Origin: Agromyces bauzanensis
Lineage (GTDB): Bacteria; Actinomycetota; Actinomycetes; Actinomycetales; Microbacteriaceae
Length of the DNA stretch: 64,000 bases
Direction of reading: 5' to 3'
Assembly (NCBI RefSeq): GCF_014645655.1
Contig: NZ_BMMD01000010.1
Coordinates: forward strand, 1-64,000
A program made the position numbers and the translations under genes. This document shows, piece by piece, positions 42,559 to 51,410 of this stretch; within the stretch, counting starts at the first letter, position 1; each line of letters begins with the position of its first letter. Below the pieces are notes generated by a model. The model saw only the letters and a program-made list of their open reading frames with translations, had not been told where the DNA came from and searched no databases.

Positions 42559-43557
42559 GTGTCAGCGCACATCGGCTATGCCGCGATGCTCGAACGGTTC
42601 CCGCCCGCGGAGGTGGTCGCGCTCGCCGCGCTCGCCGAGTCGCACGGATTCACGGGCGTCATGGCGACCGACCACTTCCAGCCGTGGGTGCCCGCGCAGG
42701 GGGAGTCCTCGTTCGTGTGGAGCGTGCTCGCCGCGATCGGCGAGCGTACCACGGGCGACCTCGGCCCCGGGGTCACGACGCCGACGTTCCGGATGCATCC
42801 GGCCGTCGCCGCCCAGGCGAGCGCGACGCTCGGCGCCCTGTACCCCGGCCGGCACTGGCTCGGCATCGGATCGGGCGAGGCCCTCAACGAACACGTCGTC
42901 GGCCGGTACTGGCCCGAGGCGCACGAGCGCATCAACCGCATGTTCGAGGCCGTCGACGTCATCCGCAAGCTCTTCGCGGGCTCGCTCGCCGGGCGCGACG
43001 TGCGTCACGCCGGACCGCACTTCCGGCTCGAGTCGACGCGGCTCTGGACGATGCCCGCGGTCGCGCCCGACATCCTGGTCGCGGCATCCGGCCCCGTGAC
43101 GGCCCGCCGGGCCGGACGCAACGTCGACGGGTTCATCACGCTCGGCGGCCCCACGGATCGGCTCGCTCCGCTCATCACGCGCTTCGCCGAGGGCGCCCGC
43201 GAGGCCGGACGCGATCCCGCCGCCATGCCGAGGGTCGTGCAGTTGCACCTGTCGTGGGCCGCGACCGACGAGGAGGCCATGCGCAATGCGCTGCGCGAGT
43301 GGCCCAACGGGGGGATGCGCTTCCCGCGCAGCGACATCCGCTCGCCCTACGAGTTCGACCAGCTCGCTCGTACGGTGCGACCCGAGGACTTCGCCGGTCG
43401 CATGGTGGTCTCCTCCGACCTCGACGTGCACCGCGCCGACATCCAGCGCCACCTCGACCTCGGCTTCGACCGCGTCTACCTGCACAACGTGGGTCGCAAC
43501 CAGGCGGAGTTCCTCGAGGTCTTCGGCCGCGAGGTGCTGCCGGGGCTGCACTCGTGA
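42559..43557 (+). CDS. LLM-class F420-dependent oxidoreductase
   Basis: A 332-residue TIM-barrel luciferase-like protein close to F420-dependent glucose-6-phosphate dehydrogenase. ATDHFQPWVP near residue 35 aligns with the Fgd active-site His/Trp segment, and GSGEALNEHVVG near 110 with the F420-contact loop. It lies between cofE and cofC, 34 nt after cofE, so cofactor use is well supported. The residues that bind glucose-6-phosphate are not clearly kept, so the substrate may differ. Confidence 0.87.
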   Translation: MSAHIGYAAMLERFPPAEVVALAALAESHGFTGVMATDHFQPWVPAQGESSFVWSVLAAIGERTTGDLGPGVTTPTFRMHPAVAAQASATLGALYPGRHWLGIGSGEALNEHVVGRYWPEAHERINRMFEAVDVIRKLFAGSLAGRDVRHAGPHFRLESTRLWTMPAVAPDILVAASGPVTARRAGRNVDGFITLGGPTDRLAPLITRFAEGAREAGRDPAAMPRVVQLHLSWAATDEEAMRNALREWPNGGMRFPRSDIRSPYEFDQLARTVRPEDFAGRMVVSSDLDVHRADIQRHLDLGFDRVYLHNVGRNQAEFLEVFGREVLPGLHS

Positions 43558-43568
43558 GGGGGAGCGGG

Positions 43569-43736
43569 CGGCGGATGTCGCGAGTGCATGCCATCCGCAC
43601 CGTCGGGGTGGGCGTCCGGTGCATTCGGCATGGTGTCGGGGTTCGCGCGTGAGGGCTCGTGGGCGGCAGATGTCGCGAGTCGATGCCATCCGCACCGCCC
43701 GGATCGACCACCGGTGCAGACGGCATCGACTCGCGA
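43569..43736. repeat. Two related hairpin copies (family C) before cofC
   Basis: A unit beginning GGCGGATGTCGCGAGT at about 43569 recurs from about 43664 (GGCAGATGTCGCGAGT). The second copy is a strong hairpin: TCGCGAGTCGATGCC (43673-43687) pairs perfectly with 43722-43736, with an inner GCACCG/CGGTGC stem. The first copy is a decayed version. They fill the 189-nt gap between the LLM and cofC genes; no gene is seen there. Confidence 0.8.
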
Positions 43737-43746
43737 AGGAACCGCG

Positions 43747-44508
43747 ATGAGGTGGACGGTGGTCATCCCCGTGAAGGCGCCCGCGTCGGGCAAGTCGCGG
43801 CTCGTTCCGGGCGTGACGGATGCCGCGCGCGCCGCCCTCGCCCGCGCGTTCGCGCTCGACACGATCGCGGCGGCGCGTGCGGCGCGTTCGGTCGAGCGCG
43901 TGATCGTCGTGGGCGACGATCCCGACCTCGCCGACGGCGCGGAGTTCCTCGCCGAATCGCCCGGCGAGCGAGGCCTGCTCCCGGCGATCCGCCATGGCAT
44001 CGCGTACGCGCGCACCGGGTCTCGGGACGCGACTGCTCCGCTCCCCGACGGGCGGGATGCCGCGACTGCTCCGCTCCCCGACGGGCGGGATGCCGCGACT
44101 GCTCCGCTCCCCGACGGGCGGGATGCCGCGACTGCTCCGCTCCCCGACGGGCGGGATGCCGCCGTCGCCGTGCTGCTCGGCGACCTGCCGGCGCTCACCG
44201 CCGACGAGCTCGACTCGGCCCTCGAGGCGGCGTCGCGGCATCCGCTCGCCTTCGTGCGCGACGCCGACGGCACGGGCACGACCCTCGCGACCGCCGCCGT
44301 CGGCGTCGCGTTCGATCCGCAATTCGGGCCCGGGTCGGCCGCGCGGCACGCCGCGGCCGGGTTCGTCGAGCTCGAGGCATCCGGTGCTCCTGGACTCACG
44401 CGTGACGTCGACACGGTCGACGGCCTCGAAACCGTGCTGCACCATGGAGTCGGCGACCACACCGCCGACGTCGTGGCGCACCTCGCCGATCGAAAGGGAA
44501 CCGCATGA
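43747..44508 (+). CDS. cofC: 2-phospho-L-lactate guanylyltransferase with repeat insertion
   Basis: A 253-residue nucleotidyltransferase (CofC/FbiD) that activates the phospholactate or phosphoenolpyruvate precursor with GTP in F420 biosynthesis. The N-terminal signature is [15 protein letters not shown] near residue 5, and the metal-binding LLGDLPALT follows near 143. Residues 95-138 are four identical copies of [11 protein letters not shown] encoded by a perfect 33-bp tandem repeat. This replaces what is normally a short surface loop before the GDLPAL strand. The frame is kept and the gene looks functional. Its stop overlaps the fgd start. Confidence 0.9.
   Translation: MRWTVVIPVKAPASGKSRLVPGVTDAARAALARAFALDTIAAARAARSVERVIVVGDDPDLADGAEFLAESPGERGLLPAIRHGIAYARTGSRDATAPLPDGRDAATAPLPDGRDAATAPLPDGRDAATAPLPDGRDAAVAVLLGDLPALTADELDSALEAASRHPLAFVRDADGTGTTLATAAVGVAFDPQFGPGSAARHAAAGFVELEASGAPGLTRDVDTVDGLETVLHHGVGDHTADVVAHLADRKGTA
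44029..44160 (+). repeat. 4 x 33-bp perfect tandem repeat inside cofC
   Basis: Four identical 33-bp units (44029-44061, 44062-44094, 44095-44127, 44128-44160) start GCGACTGCTCCG and end GGGCGGGATGCC. Every copy is the same, and each adds 11 residues in frame. Identity at silent positions implies recent expansion. Confidence 0.97.
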
Positions 44509-45524
44509 CGCTCACACTCGGATACAAGGCCTCGGCCGAGCAGTTCGACCCGCGCGAGCTCGTCGAGATCGCCGTCGCGGCCGAGGGGCACGGCATGGAG
44601 TCCGTGTGGACGAGCGACCACTTCCAGCCGTGGCGGCACACGGGCGGGCACGCGCCGTTCTCGCTCACGTGGATGGCCGCGGTCGGCGAGCGCACGTCGA
44701 CCGTGAGAATCGGCACGAGCGTGATGACGCCGACGTTCCGGTACAACCCCGCGGTGCTGGCGCAGGCATTCGCGTCGTTGGGGGTGTTGTATCAGGGGCG
44801 GGTGATCGCGGGGTTCGGCACGGGCGAGGCGCTCAACGAGATCGCGACCGGGTTCCGCGGCGCGGGCGAGCAGGACTGGCCCGAGTTCCGGGAGCGGTTC
44901 GCGCGGCTGCGCGAGGCGGTGCGCCTCATGCGCGCGCTCTGGACCGGCGACGACCAGGTGAGCTTCGAGGGTGAGTACTACTCGACGCACGACGCGTCGA
45001 TCTACGACCGGCCGGATGCCCCGGTGCCGGTGTACATCGCGGCCGGCGGGCCGACCGTGGCGAAGTACGCGGGCCGTTCGGGCGACGGGTTCATCTGCAC
45101 GTCGGGCAAGGGGCCGGAGCTGTACGTCGACGAGCTCATCCCGGCGGTGAAGGAGGGCGCGGCGGCCGGCGGGCGCGACTACGACGCGCTCGACCGGATG
45201 ATCGAGATCAAGCTGTCGTACGAGGAGACCGAGGAGGCCGCGCTCGACAACACGCGCTTCTGGTCGCCGCTGTCGCTCTCGAAGGAGCAGAAGCACGACA
45301 TCACCGATCCCGTCGAGATGGAGCGCGCAGCCGACGCCCTGCCGATCGAGCAGATCGCGAAGCGGTGGATCGTGGGCACCGACCCCGACGCGGTCGTCGA
45401 GCAGATCGGGCAGTACGTCGACTGGGGCTTCAACCACCTGGTGTTCCACGCGCCCGGTCACGACCAGCGCCGGTTCCTCGAGCTCTTCGAGCGCGACCTC
45501 GCGCCGCGACTGCGCGCACGCTGA
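44505..45524 (+). CDS. fgd: F420-dependent glucose-6-phosphate dehydrogenase
   Basis: A 339-residue LLM-family enzyme that oxidises glucose-6-phosphate while reducing F420. The active-site segment [16 protein letters not shown] holds His39 and Trp43, equivalent to the catalytic His40 and Trp44 of mycobacterial Fgd1. The general acid Glu is in [12 protein letters not shown] near 108. Length and sequence fit true Fgd rather than a distant LLM protein. ATG 44505 overlaps the cofC stop, tying reductant supply to cofactor synthesis. Confidence 0.92.
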   Translation: MTLTLGYKASAEQFDPRELVEIAVAAEGHGMESVWTSDHFQPWRHTGGHAPFSLTWMAAVGERTSTVRIGTSVMTPTFRYNPAVLAQAFASLGVLYQGRVIAGFGTGEALNEIATGFRGAGEQDWPEFRERFARLREAVRLMRALWTGDDQVSFEGEYYSTHDASIYDRPDAPVPVYIAAGGPTVAKYAGRSGDGFICTSGKGPELYVDELIPAVKEGAAAGGRDYDALDRMIEIKLSYEETEEAALDNTRFWSPLSLSKEQKHDITDPVEMERAADALPIEQIAKRWIVGTDPDAVVEQIGQYVDWGFNHLVFHAPGHDQRRFLELFERDLAPRLRAR

Positions 45525-45539
45525 CCGCGACGAGCAGAA

Positions 45540-45598
45540 CAGAAGTCGCAGTCGTTCATCATCCGGGGCATCCTGAGCCCGCACGACTGCGACTTCTG
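45540..45598. terminator. Hairpin family B copy 1 between convergent fgd and ggt
   Basis: CAGAAGTCGCAGTCGT (45540-45555) pairs perfectly with 45583-45598 around 27 nt. It shares GTCGCAGTCGT with a second hairpin at 60791. The convergent position suggests bidirectional termination. No U-tract is present. Confidence 0.65.
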
Positions 45599-45674
45599 CG
45601 ACATGCGTCAATCGCCGTCGTCGAGCGGCACCCGCTCCCGTGCCCGCACGTCGCCGGTACCGAGACCCTGCCAC

Positions 45675-45735
45675 CGTGCGCGGGTCTCTATACGCTCCAT
45701 CGTCGCTGGTCGACCACCGGCCGGCTCACTCGGCC
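45675..45735. repeat. Composite repeat family D copy 1
   Basis: Contains GGTCTCTATACG and TGGTCGACCACCGG, a degenerate form of the GGTCTCGATACG ... CTACTCGACCACCGG element found at 49916, 54375 and 63540. It lies at the 3' end of the ggt gene. Confidence 0.55.
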
Positions 45736-47570
45736 AGGTCGACCACCAGCCCCGTTCCGCCGCCGCGGCGCACCGGTTCGGCGACGGCCGTCATGAGCCC
45801 CTCGGAGTCGACCTCGATCGCCGCGGCCGCGCCGATCTCCCCGGTCGGCGTGAGTCCCTGCCCGTACGGCGCGAGGTCGTCCTGGAACTCCGCGATGAAG
45901 TCGGCCTCCGCCAGGGTGGCGACGGTGTTCCGCTGCGTGGCGCGCGGCGCCGCCACGGCCTCGGGCATGGTCATCCCGAGGTCGATCCGGTTCAGCAGGA
46001 TCTGCACCACGGTCGTGATGATCGTCGACCCGCCGGGCGAGCCGAGCACGTACCGCACCTCGCCGCCGTCCAGCACGATCGTCGGCGACATGGAGGAGCG
46101 GGGCCGCTTGCCCGGCTCCACGATATTGGGGTCATCCGGGTTCGGGACGAAGCTGAAATCGGTCAGCTCGTTGTTGAGGAGAAAGCCCCGGCCCGGCACC
46201 GTCATGCCCGAGCCGCCGGTCTGCTCGATCGTGAGGGTGTAGGCGACGGCGTTGCCCCACTGGTCGACGACCGAGAGGTGCGTGGTCGACGGCCCCTCGA
46301 AGTCGGAGCGATCGGATGCCGCAGCCGCGACGCATCCCGTCGCGCTGAGGTCGCCCGGCGACACGGGCCGGGGCGAGGCCTGCTCGGGGTCGATCTCGCA
46401 TGCCCGTGCGTCGGCGAACTCCTGGCTGAGCAGCGTCTCGGTCGGCACGTCCACGAACGCGGGGTCACCCACGTACGCGTTGCGGTCGGCGAACGCGTGC
46501 GCCGTGGCCTCGAAGTAGAGGTGCAGCGCCTTCCCCGGGTCATCCGCCGACGGTTCGAGGTTCTCGAGGATGTTCAGCGACTCGCCCACGGTCGTGCCGC
46601 CCGACGACGACGGGGCCATGCCGTAGACGTCGAGGCCGCGGTAGTCGACGTACGTCGGGTCCTGGAAGAGCACCTTGTAGTCTGCGACGTCCTCGGCCGT
46701 CATCAACCCGGGGTACGCCGGGAGTGTGGCGTCGTCGGTCGTGATCGGGTCCTGCACGACGCCCGCGATCTCGTCGGCGATCGGCCCCCCGTAGAACACG
46801 TCGGTGCCCTTGAGTGCGATCCGCCGCAGCGTCTTCGCGAGGTCGAGGTTCTTGAAGGTCGCGCCGACCACGGGCGCGTCACCGTCGGGAAGGAAGAGCT
46901 CCGCGGTGTCGGGGAACTGGGCGAAGCGGTCCTTGTTGGCGAGCGTCTGGGCGCGGAAGGTCTCGTCGACGCGGAAGCCGCGCGTCGCGAGGAGGATGGA
47001 GGGCTCGAGCAGGTCGCGGAGCGACTCGGTGCCGAACTCGTCGACCGCGGCCTCCCACGTCGCGAGGGTGCCGGGCACGCCGACCGACAGGCCCGACGAC
47101 ACCGCGTCGGCGAACGAGTACGGCTGCCCGGTCGCCGGGTCGAGGAATGCGTCGCTCTCCATCCCGGCCGGCGCGGTCTCGCGACCGTCGATCGTGGTGA
47201 TCTCGCCCGTCGCGGCGTCGAAGTAGACGAAGTACCCGCCGCCACCGATGCCGGCACTGTACGGCTCGGTGACGCCGAGCGCAGCGGCCGCGGCGACGGC
47301 GGCGTCCGCCGCATTGCCGCCGTCGCGGAGCACCTCGAGTCCGATGCGGCTGGCCTCGGCGTCCACGGAGGAGACGGCGCCGCCGTGGCCCGTCGACGTC
47401 GATGGGGCGGGGGGCGCCGGACGCCCGGCCGCGACCGAGCCCACCGCAGCCGACGTGACCGTGGGCAGCGCCGACGCGGGCGCGACGGCGGCGACGGCCC
47501 CGAGCGACATCGTGGCGGCGAGTGCGATGCCCACGCGGCGGAGCGCGGAGCGACGGTGGACGATGACCAT
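45726..47570 (-). CDS. ggt: Gamma-glutamyltransferase, secreted
   Basis: A 614-residue Ntn-hydrolase. A signal peptide covers about residues 1-35. The precursor self-cleaves before the catalytic Thr429 in STTHLSVVD, giving the large and small subunits. The gamma-glutamyl-binding segments are DGRETAPAGM near 130 and GSPGGSTIITTVVQILLN near 523. It degrades extracellular glutathione or other gamma-glutamyl peptides. The start is preceded by a G-rich site (GGGGG). It is divergent from the LolA-like gene. Confidence 0.93.
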   Translation of the reverse strand: MVIVHRRSALRRVGIALAATMSLGAVAAVAPASALPTVTSAAVGSVAAGRPAPPAPSTSTGHGGAVSSVDAEASRIGLEVLRDGGNAADAAVAAAAALGVTEPYSAGIGGGGYFVYFDAATGEITTIDGRETAPAGMESDAFLDPATGQPYSFADAVSSGLSVGVPGTLATWEAAVDEFGTESLRDLLEPSILLATRGFRVDETFRAQTLANKDRFAQFPDTAELFLPDGDAPVVGATFKNLDLAKTLRRIALKGTDVFYGGPIADEIAGVVQDPITTDDATLPAYPGLMTAEDVADYKVLFQDPTYVDYRGLDVYGMAPSSSGGTTVGESLNILENLEPSADDPGKALHLYFEATAHAFADRNAYVGDPAFVDVPTETLLSQEFADARACEIDPEQASPRPVSPGDLSATGCVAAAASDRSDFEGPSTTHLSVVDQWGNAVAYTLTIEQTGGSGMTVPGRGFLLNNELTDFSFVPNPDDPNIVEPGKRPRSSMSPTIVLDGGEVRYVLGSPGGSTIITTVVQILLNRIDLGMTMPEAVAAPRATQRNTVATLAEADFIAEFQDDLAPYGQGLTPTGEIGAAAAIEVDSEGLMTAVAEPVRRGGGTGLVVDLAE

Positions 47571-47712
47571 GAGAACCCCCAGAACTGGGTACAGCTGCCG
47601 ATTCCGCTCACATTAGCGGCGTGGTCGACCCGGCGGCAACGGTTGACGGCGATCGAGCGCGACCCATCCTGAATGTTCACCTCGTTTCGGCGCCGGATGC
47701 CGCGCGCAGGCG

Positions 47713-47718
47713 TAGCCT
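47713..47718 (+). promoter_or_regulatory. -10 hexamer TAGCCT, leaderless start
   Basis: TAGCCT lies 6 nt before ATG 47725. Confidence 0.6.
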
Positions 47719-47724
47719 GAAGTC

Positions 47725-48963
47725 ATGCGTGCCCGTGATACCGGGGCGTCCCGCCGGTTCACCCGCTGGATTCCCGCCATCGCCGCGCCGATCGCGATCG
47801 GCGTCGGCGTCGTGCTCGTGCCGATGCAGGCGAACGCCGCGGTCGACCTGCCCGACCTCAGCCCCGCCGAACTCCTCGAGCTGGCCGCGTCGAGCGAGGT
47901 CGACGCGCTCTCGGGCACGATCGAGCAGACCTCCGAGCTCGGCCTCCCCGACCTCTCCGGACTGAGTGGCGCCATGGGCGGCGGCTCGGGCGACGGCGAC
48001 GGGCCCGCCGCTGGCGATGACGCGGCATCCGCCACCGATCTCGACGACCTCATCTCGCTCGCCACCGGCACGCATACGGCGCGCGTCTACGTCGACGGCG
48101 ACGACGCGCGGCTGCAGGTGCTCGACCGGCTCGCAGAGCGCGACGTGTACGTCAGCGCCGACGGTGTCTGGGTCTACGACTCCCCGGAGCAGGCGGCGAC
48201 CCACGTCGCCGTCGACACCGGCTCGTTCGAGGCGCTCGAACAGAAGCTCGAGGCGACCTACGGCACCGACGCGGAGGCGCGCGCTGATGAGCTTCGCGCC
48301 GAGCTCGAGGCCGAGCTCGGAGCACCCTTGCCGACGCCCGAGGAACTGCTCGACCAAGCCCTCGCGAAGCTCGACGAGACCACCGAGGTCTCGGTCGGTA
48401 CCGACGCACGCGTCGCCGGCCGCGAGGCGTACGAGCTCGTGCTCGAGCCCCGCGACGCCGAGACGCTCGTCGGCGAGGTCGCGGTCGCGATCGATGGTGA
48501 GACGGGCGCGGCGCTCGCGGCATCCATCACCGCCAGGGGCTCCGATGAGCCCGCCTTCAGCGTCGCGTTCACCGACGTCTCGTTCGAGGCCCCCGACGCG
48601 TCGGTGTTCGCGTTCACGCCGCCCGAGGGAACCGCGGTCACCGAGCACGTGGTGACGGCGCCGACCCTCGCCGAGCTCGAGCAGGGCAAGGCCGAGGCCG
48701 AGTCGGGCGCGAAGGGCGAGCGGATGCCGCAGCCGGTCGTGCACGGCGAGGGCTGGACGACCGTGGTCGAACTGACCGCGGGCGAGGGAGCCGCCGCAGG
48801 CCTCGACCCCGAGGCATCCGCGATGCTCGACACCCTCACGCAGCGGGTGGACGGCGGCCGCATGCTGTCGACCTCGCTCGTGACCGTGCTCCTCACCGAC
48901 GACGGCCGCGTGCTGGCCGGCGCCGTCACCATCGACCACCTCGTCGACGTCGCCGGTCGCTGA
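47725..48963 (+). CDS. LolA-like/DUF2092 secreted lipid-carrier-type protein
   Basis: A 412-residue exported protein. The signal peptide ends near residue 38 (MQANAAVD). The remainder resembles actinobacterial proteins with the LolA/MucB half-barrel fold: LSGTIEQTSELGLPDL near 58 and YELVLEPRD near 233 are in the positions where such proteins have strand segments. A Gly/Asp-rich insertion sits near 90-105. An ABC exporter follows after 11 nt and a membrane metalloprotease-like gene after that. The likely role is handling a lipid or hydrophobic export product at the outer face; that is inference. Confidence 0.75.
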   Translation: MRARDTGASRRFTRWIPAIAAPIAIGVGVVLVPMQANAAVDLPDLSPAELLELAASSEVDALSGTIEQTSELGLPDLSGLSGAMGGGSGDGDGPAAGDDAASATDLDDLISLATGTHTARVYVDGDDARLQVLDRLAERDVYVSADGVWVYDSPEQAATHVAVDTGSFEALEQKLEATYGTDAEARADELRAELEAELGAPLPTPEELLDQALAKLDETTEVSVGTDARVAGREAYELVLEPRDAETLVGEVAVAIDGETGAALAASITARGSDEPAFSVAFTDVSFEAPDASVFAFTPPEGTAVTEHVVTAPTLAELEQGKAEAESGAKGERMPQPVVHGEGWTTVVELTAGEGAAAGLDPEASAMLDTLTQRVDGGRMLSTSLVTVLLTDDGRVLAGAVTIDHLVDVAGR

Positions 48964-48974
48964 CGGTCGCTGCG

Positions 48975-49907
48975 GTGGCCGAGCTCGCGATCGAGACGCA
49001 TGACCTCACCAAGCGCTTCCGTTCGCAACTCGCCGTCGACGGGCTCGCCCTCGCAGTGCCGCGCGGCTCGGTGTTCGGCTTCCTCGGGCCGAACGGCTCG
49101 GGCAAGACCACCACGATCCGGATGCTGCTCGGGCTCGTCGCGGCGACGGCGGGCGATGCGCGCGTGCTCGGCGCGGAGATGCCGCGGCACGTCGACACCG
49201 TGCTGCCCCGCGTCGGGGCACTCGTGGAGGGTCCCGCGTTCTCGCCGTACCTCTCGGGCGAGGCGAACCTGCGCCGCTTCGACGCGGCCGACCGGTGGGC
49301 GCCGCGCCGAACCCGTGCGGCCCGCGTCACCGAGGCGCTCGACCGGGTCGGGCTCTCGCACGCCGCGCGCAAGAAGGTGCACGCGTATTCCCTCGGCATG
49401 AAGCAGCGGCTCGGGCTCGCGAACGCGCTGCTCACGCCTCGCGAGCTGCTCGTGCTCGACGAGCCGACGAACGGCCTCGACCCCCAGGGCACGCGCGAGG
49501 TGCGTGCGCTCATCCGGTCGTTCGCCGACGACGGCACCACCGTGTTCGTGTCGAGCCACCTGCTCGCCGAGGTCGAACAGGTGTGCACGCACGTGGGCGT
49601 CATGAGCGCGGGGCGGCTCGTGGCCCAGGGCACCCTCGACGAGTTCCGCGCCGAGGGCGAGACGCGCGTGCTCGTGCGCACGCCCGACGTGGCACGGGCG
49701 CGCGAGGTGCTTGCCGGGCTGGGGCTCGACGTGGATGCCGCGGGGGACGCTTCGATGACGGCCCGCCTCGGGGCGACGCCGCCCGAGCGGGTCGTCGTCG
49801 CCCTCGTCGAAGGCGACGTGCGCGTGCGCGGGTTCGAGACGCTGCACGCGGACCTCGAGCAGCGGTTCGTGGAGCTCACCGGGGAGGGGTTCGACGTTGT
49901 CCAGTGA
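48975..49907 (+). CDS. ABC exporter ATPase
   Basis: A 310-residue ATPase of the CcmA/NodI-like export group. Walker A is GPNGSGKTT near residue 36; the signature is YSLGMKQR near 138; Walker B is LLVLDEPTNGLDPQG near 157. The C-terminal 90 residues form the usual extension. GTG 48975 is the start. Its stop lies 11 nt inside the permease gene. It energises export through the adjacent permease. Confidence 0.92.
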   Translation: MAELAIETHDLTKRFRSQLAVDGLALAVPRGSVFGFLGPNGSGKTTTIRMLLGLVAATAGDARVLGAEMPRHVDTVLPRVGALVEGPAFSPYLSGEANLRRFDAADRWAPRRTRAARVTEALDRVGLSHAARKKVHAYSLGMKQRLGLANALLTPRELLVLDEPTNGLDPQGTREVRALIRSFADDGTTVFVSSHLLAEVEQVCTHVGVMSAGRLVAQGTLDEFRAEGETRVLVRTPDVARAREVLAGLGLDVDAAGDASMTARLGATPPERVVVALVEGDVRVRGFETLHADLEQRFVELTGEGFDVVQ

Positions 49908-50835
49908 GGCGGGCCAGGGTCTCGAGGCGGCCGCTGCGCTGCCTCCTCGACCAGCGGGGGAGACGGCCGCTTCGCGGCCCACTCGGCCACCGGAGGCGCA
50001 GTCCCCCGCGCGAGCGGCGGGCGGCACCCTCTCGCTGCTCGGCTCGGAGCTGCTCACGCTGTTCCGCCGGCGCCGCACGTGGGCCATGCTCGGCGCGCTC
50101 GCGCTCATCCCCATCCTCATCGCCGTGGCGACCCGCATCGCTGGCGGTTCATCGCCCGGCCGCGGCCCCGCGTTCCTCGATCAGGTCACCGGCAACGGGC
50201 TGTTCGTCGGGGTCACCGCCATGACCGTGGCGATCCCGCTGTTCCTCCCGCTCACGATCGGCGTCGTGGCGGGTGACTCGATCGCGGGCGAGGCGAGCCA
50301 TGGCACGCTGCGGTACCTGCTCATCGCCCCCGCCGGCCGCATCCGCCTGCTCGTCGTGAAGTACGCCGCCGCCGCTGCCTTCTGCGCGGCCGCGACCCTC
50401 ACCGTCGTGATCGTCGGCACGCTGATCGGGTGGGCGCTGTTCCCGGTGGGTCCGGTCACCCTGCTCTCGGGCGCCACGGTGAGCGTGGGCGAGGGGCTTC
50501 TGCGCCTCCTCGCCGTCGCCGCCTACGTCACAGTGTCGCTGCTCGGCATGTCGGCGATCGGGCTGTTCCTCTCGACGCTCACGACGGTGCCCGTCGGCGC
50601 CATGGCGGCCACCGCGATCCTCGCAGTCGTCTCGCAGATCATGGACGCCCTGCCGCAGCTGGAGGCGTTGCATCCGTGGCTCTTCACCCACCACTGGCTC
50701 GGCTTCGGCGATCTCCTGCGCGAACCCATCGTGTGGGACTCGTTCGCCGACAACGCCCTGCTGCAGGGCGGCTACATCGTGGTCTTCGGTGCGCTCGCCG
50801 TCGGCCGGTTCCTCACGAAGGACGTGCTGTCATGA
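49897..50835 (+). CDS. ABC-2-type permease with repeat-derived N-terminus
   Basis: A 312-residue permease with six transmembrane helices (from about residue 58). TTG 49897 is the likely start, with GGGGAGGGG 8 nt upstream. The first 45 residues are low-complexity Ala/Pro/Arg and are encoded by a family D repeat (49916-49995), so they were probably added when the repeat inserted near the gene start. The membrane core looks normal. Its stop overlaps the DUF3267 start. Exported substrate unknown. Confidence 0.87.
   Translation: MSSEAGQGLEAAAALPPRPAGETAASRPTRPPEAQSPARAAGGTLSLLGSELLTLFRRRRTWAMLGALALIPILIAVATRIAGGSSPGRGPAFLDQVTGNGLFVGVTAMTVAIPLFLPLTIGVVAGDSIAGEASHGTLRYLLIAPAGRIRLLVVKYAAAAAFCAAATLTVVIVGTLIGWALFPVGPVTLLSGATVSVGEGLLRLLAVAAYVTVSLLGMSAIGLFLSTLTTVPVGAMAATAILAVVSQIMDALPQLEALHPWLFTHHWLGFGDLLREPIVWDSFADNALLQGGYIVVFGALAVGRFLTKDVLS
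49916..49995. repeat. Composite repeat family D copy 2 (inside permease codons)
   Basis: Carries GGTCTCGAGGCGGCCGC, then CCTCCTCGACCAGCGG, then GGCCGCTTCGCGGCCCACT and CACTCGGCCACCGG. This is the family D pattern, here translated in frame as the N-terminus of the ABC permease. Confidence 0.65.
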
Positions 50836-51395
50836 GCGACGCCGCCGAACTTCCCGACAGCTATCGACGTGACGACACCATCGACCTCAAGAAGGACCGG
50901 AAGCTCGCCCTCGCGGTGCAGGGCGGCTTCGTCGTGCTGGCCGCGCTCGCCGTTGCGGTGGCGTGGCTTGCGAACCTCCCGTTGCAGACCGAGTGGAACC
51001 CGTTCGTCGCGATCGTCGTGACAGTGGTCGCCTGCCTCGTCTACATGATCGTGCACGAGGCGACCCACGGGGTGATGCTGCAGCTGCTCACCAAGGTGAA
51101 GCCCTCGTACCGGATGCGGTTCCCGTTCCTGACCACCGGGGGCAACGCCTTTCTCACGCCGCGGAGAGCGATCGTGATCGCGCTCGCCCCGATGGTGATC
51201 TGGGCGGTCGTGCTGATCGTCGCGCTGCTGCTCGTGCCGCAGGACTGGCGGCTGACCGTCTACGTGGTGCTGGCCCTGGACTTCGCCGGCTCCTCGGGCG
51301 ACCTCGTCGAGGCGGTCGTGCTGTCGCGCCAGCGCCGCGACGCGCTCGTGCGCGACGACGGCGACCGCATCCACGTCTTCCTGCCCGTGGACTGA
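50832..51395 (+). CDS. DUF3267 membrane protein with HEATH zinc motif
   Basis: A 187-residue protein with four hydrophobic segments. The second holds HEATHG (His75, Glu76, His79), an HExxH-type metal site as in site-2-protease-like membrane zincins; DUF3267 is predicted to be such a protein. ATG 50832 overlaps the permease stop as ATGA, so it is the last gene of the LolA-like/ATPase/permease operon. It could process the exported product, but no activity is established. Confidence 0.82.
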   Translation: MSDAAELPDSYRRDDTIDLKKDRKLALAVQGGFVVLAALAVAVAWLANLPLQTEWNPFVAIVVTVVACLVYMIVHEATHGVMLQLLTKVKPSYRMRFPFLTTGGNAFLTPRRAIVIALAPMVIWAVVLIVALLLVPQDWRLTVYVVLALDFAGSSGDLVEAVVLSRQRRDALVRDDGDRIHVFLPVD

Positions 51396-51410
51396 GCCGA
51401 CACCGCATCC

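Noticed and set aside
44029-44160. Tandem repeats as a CRISPR array
   Set aside because: Units are directly abutting with no spacers and lie in frame inside cofC; no cas genes are near.
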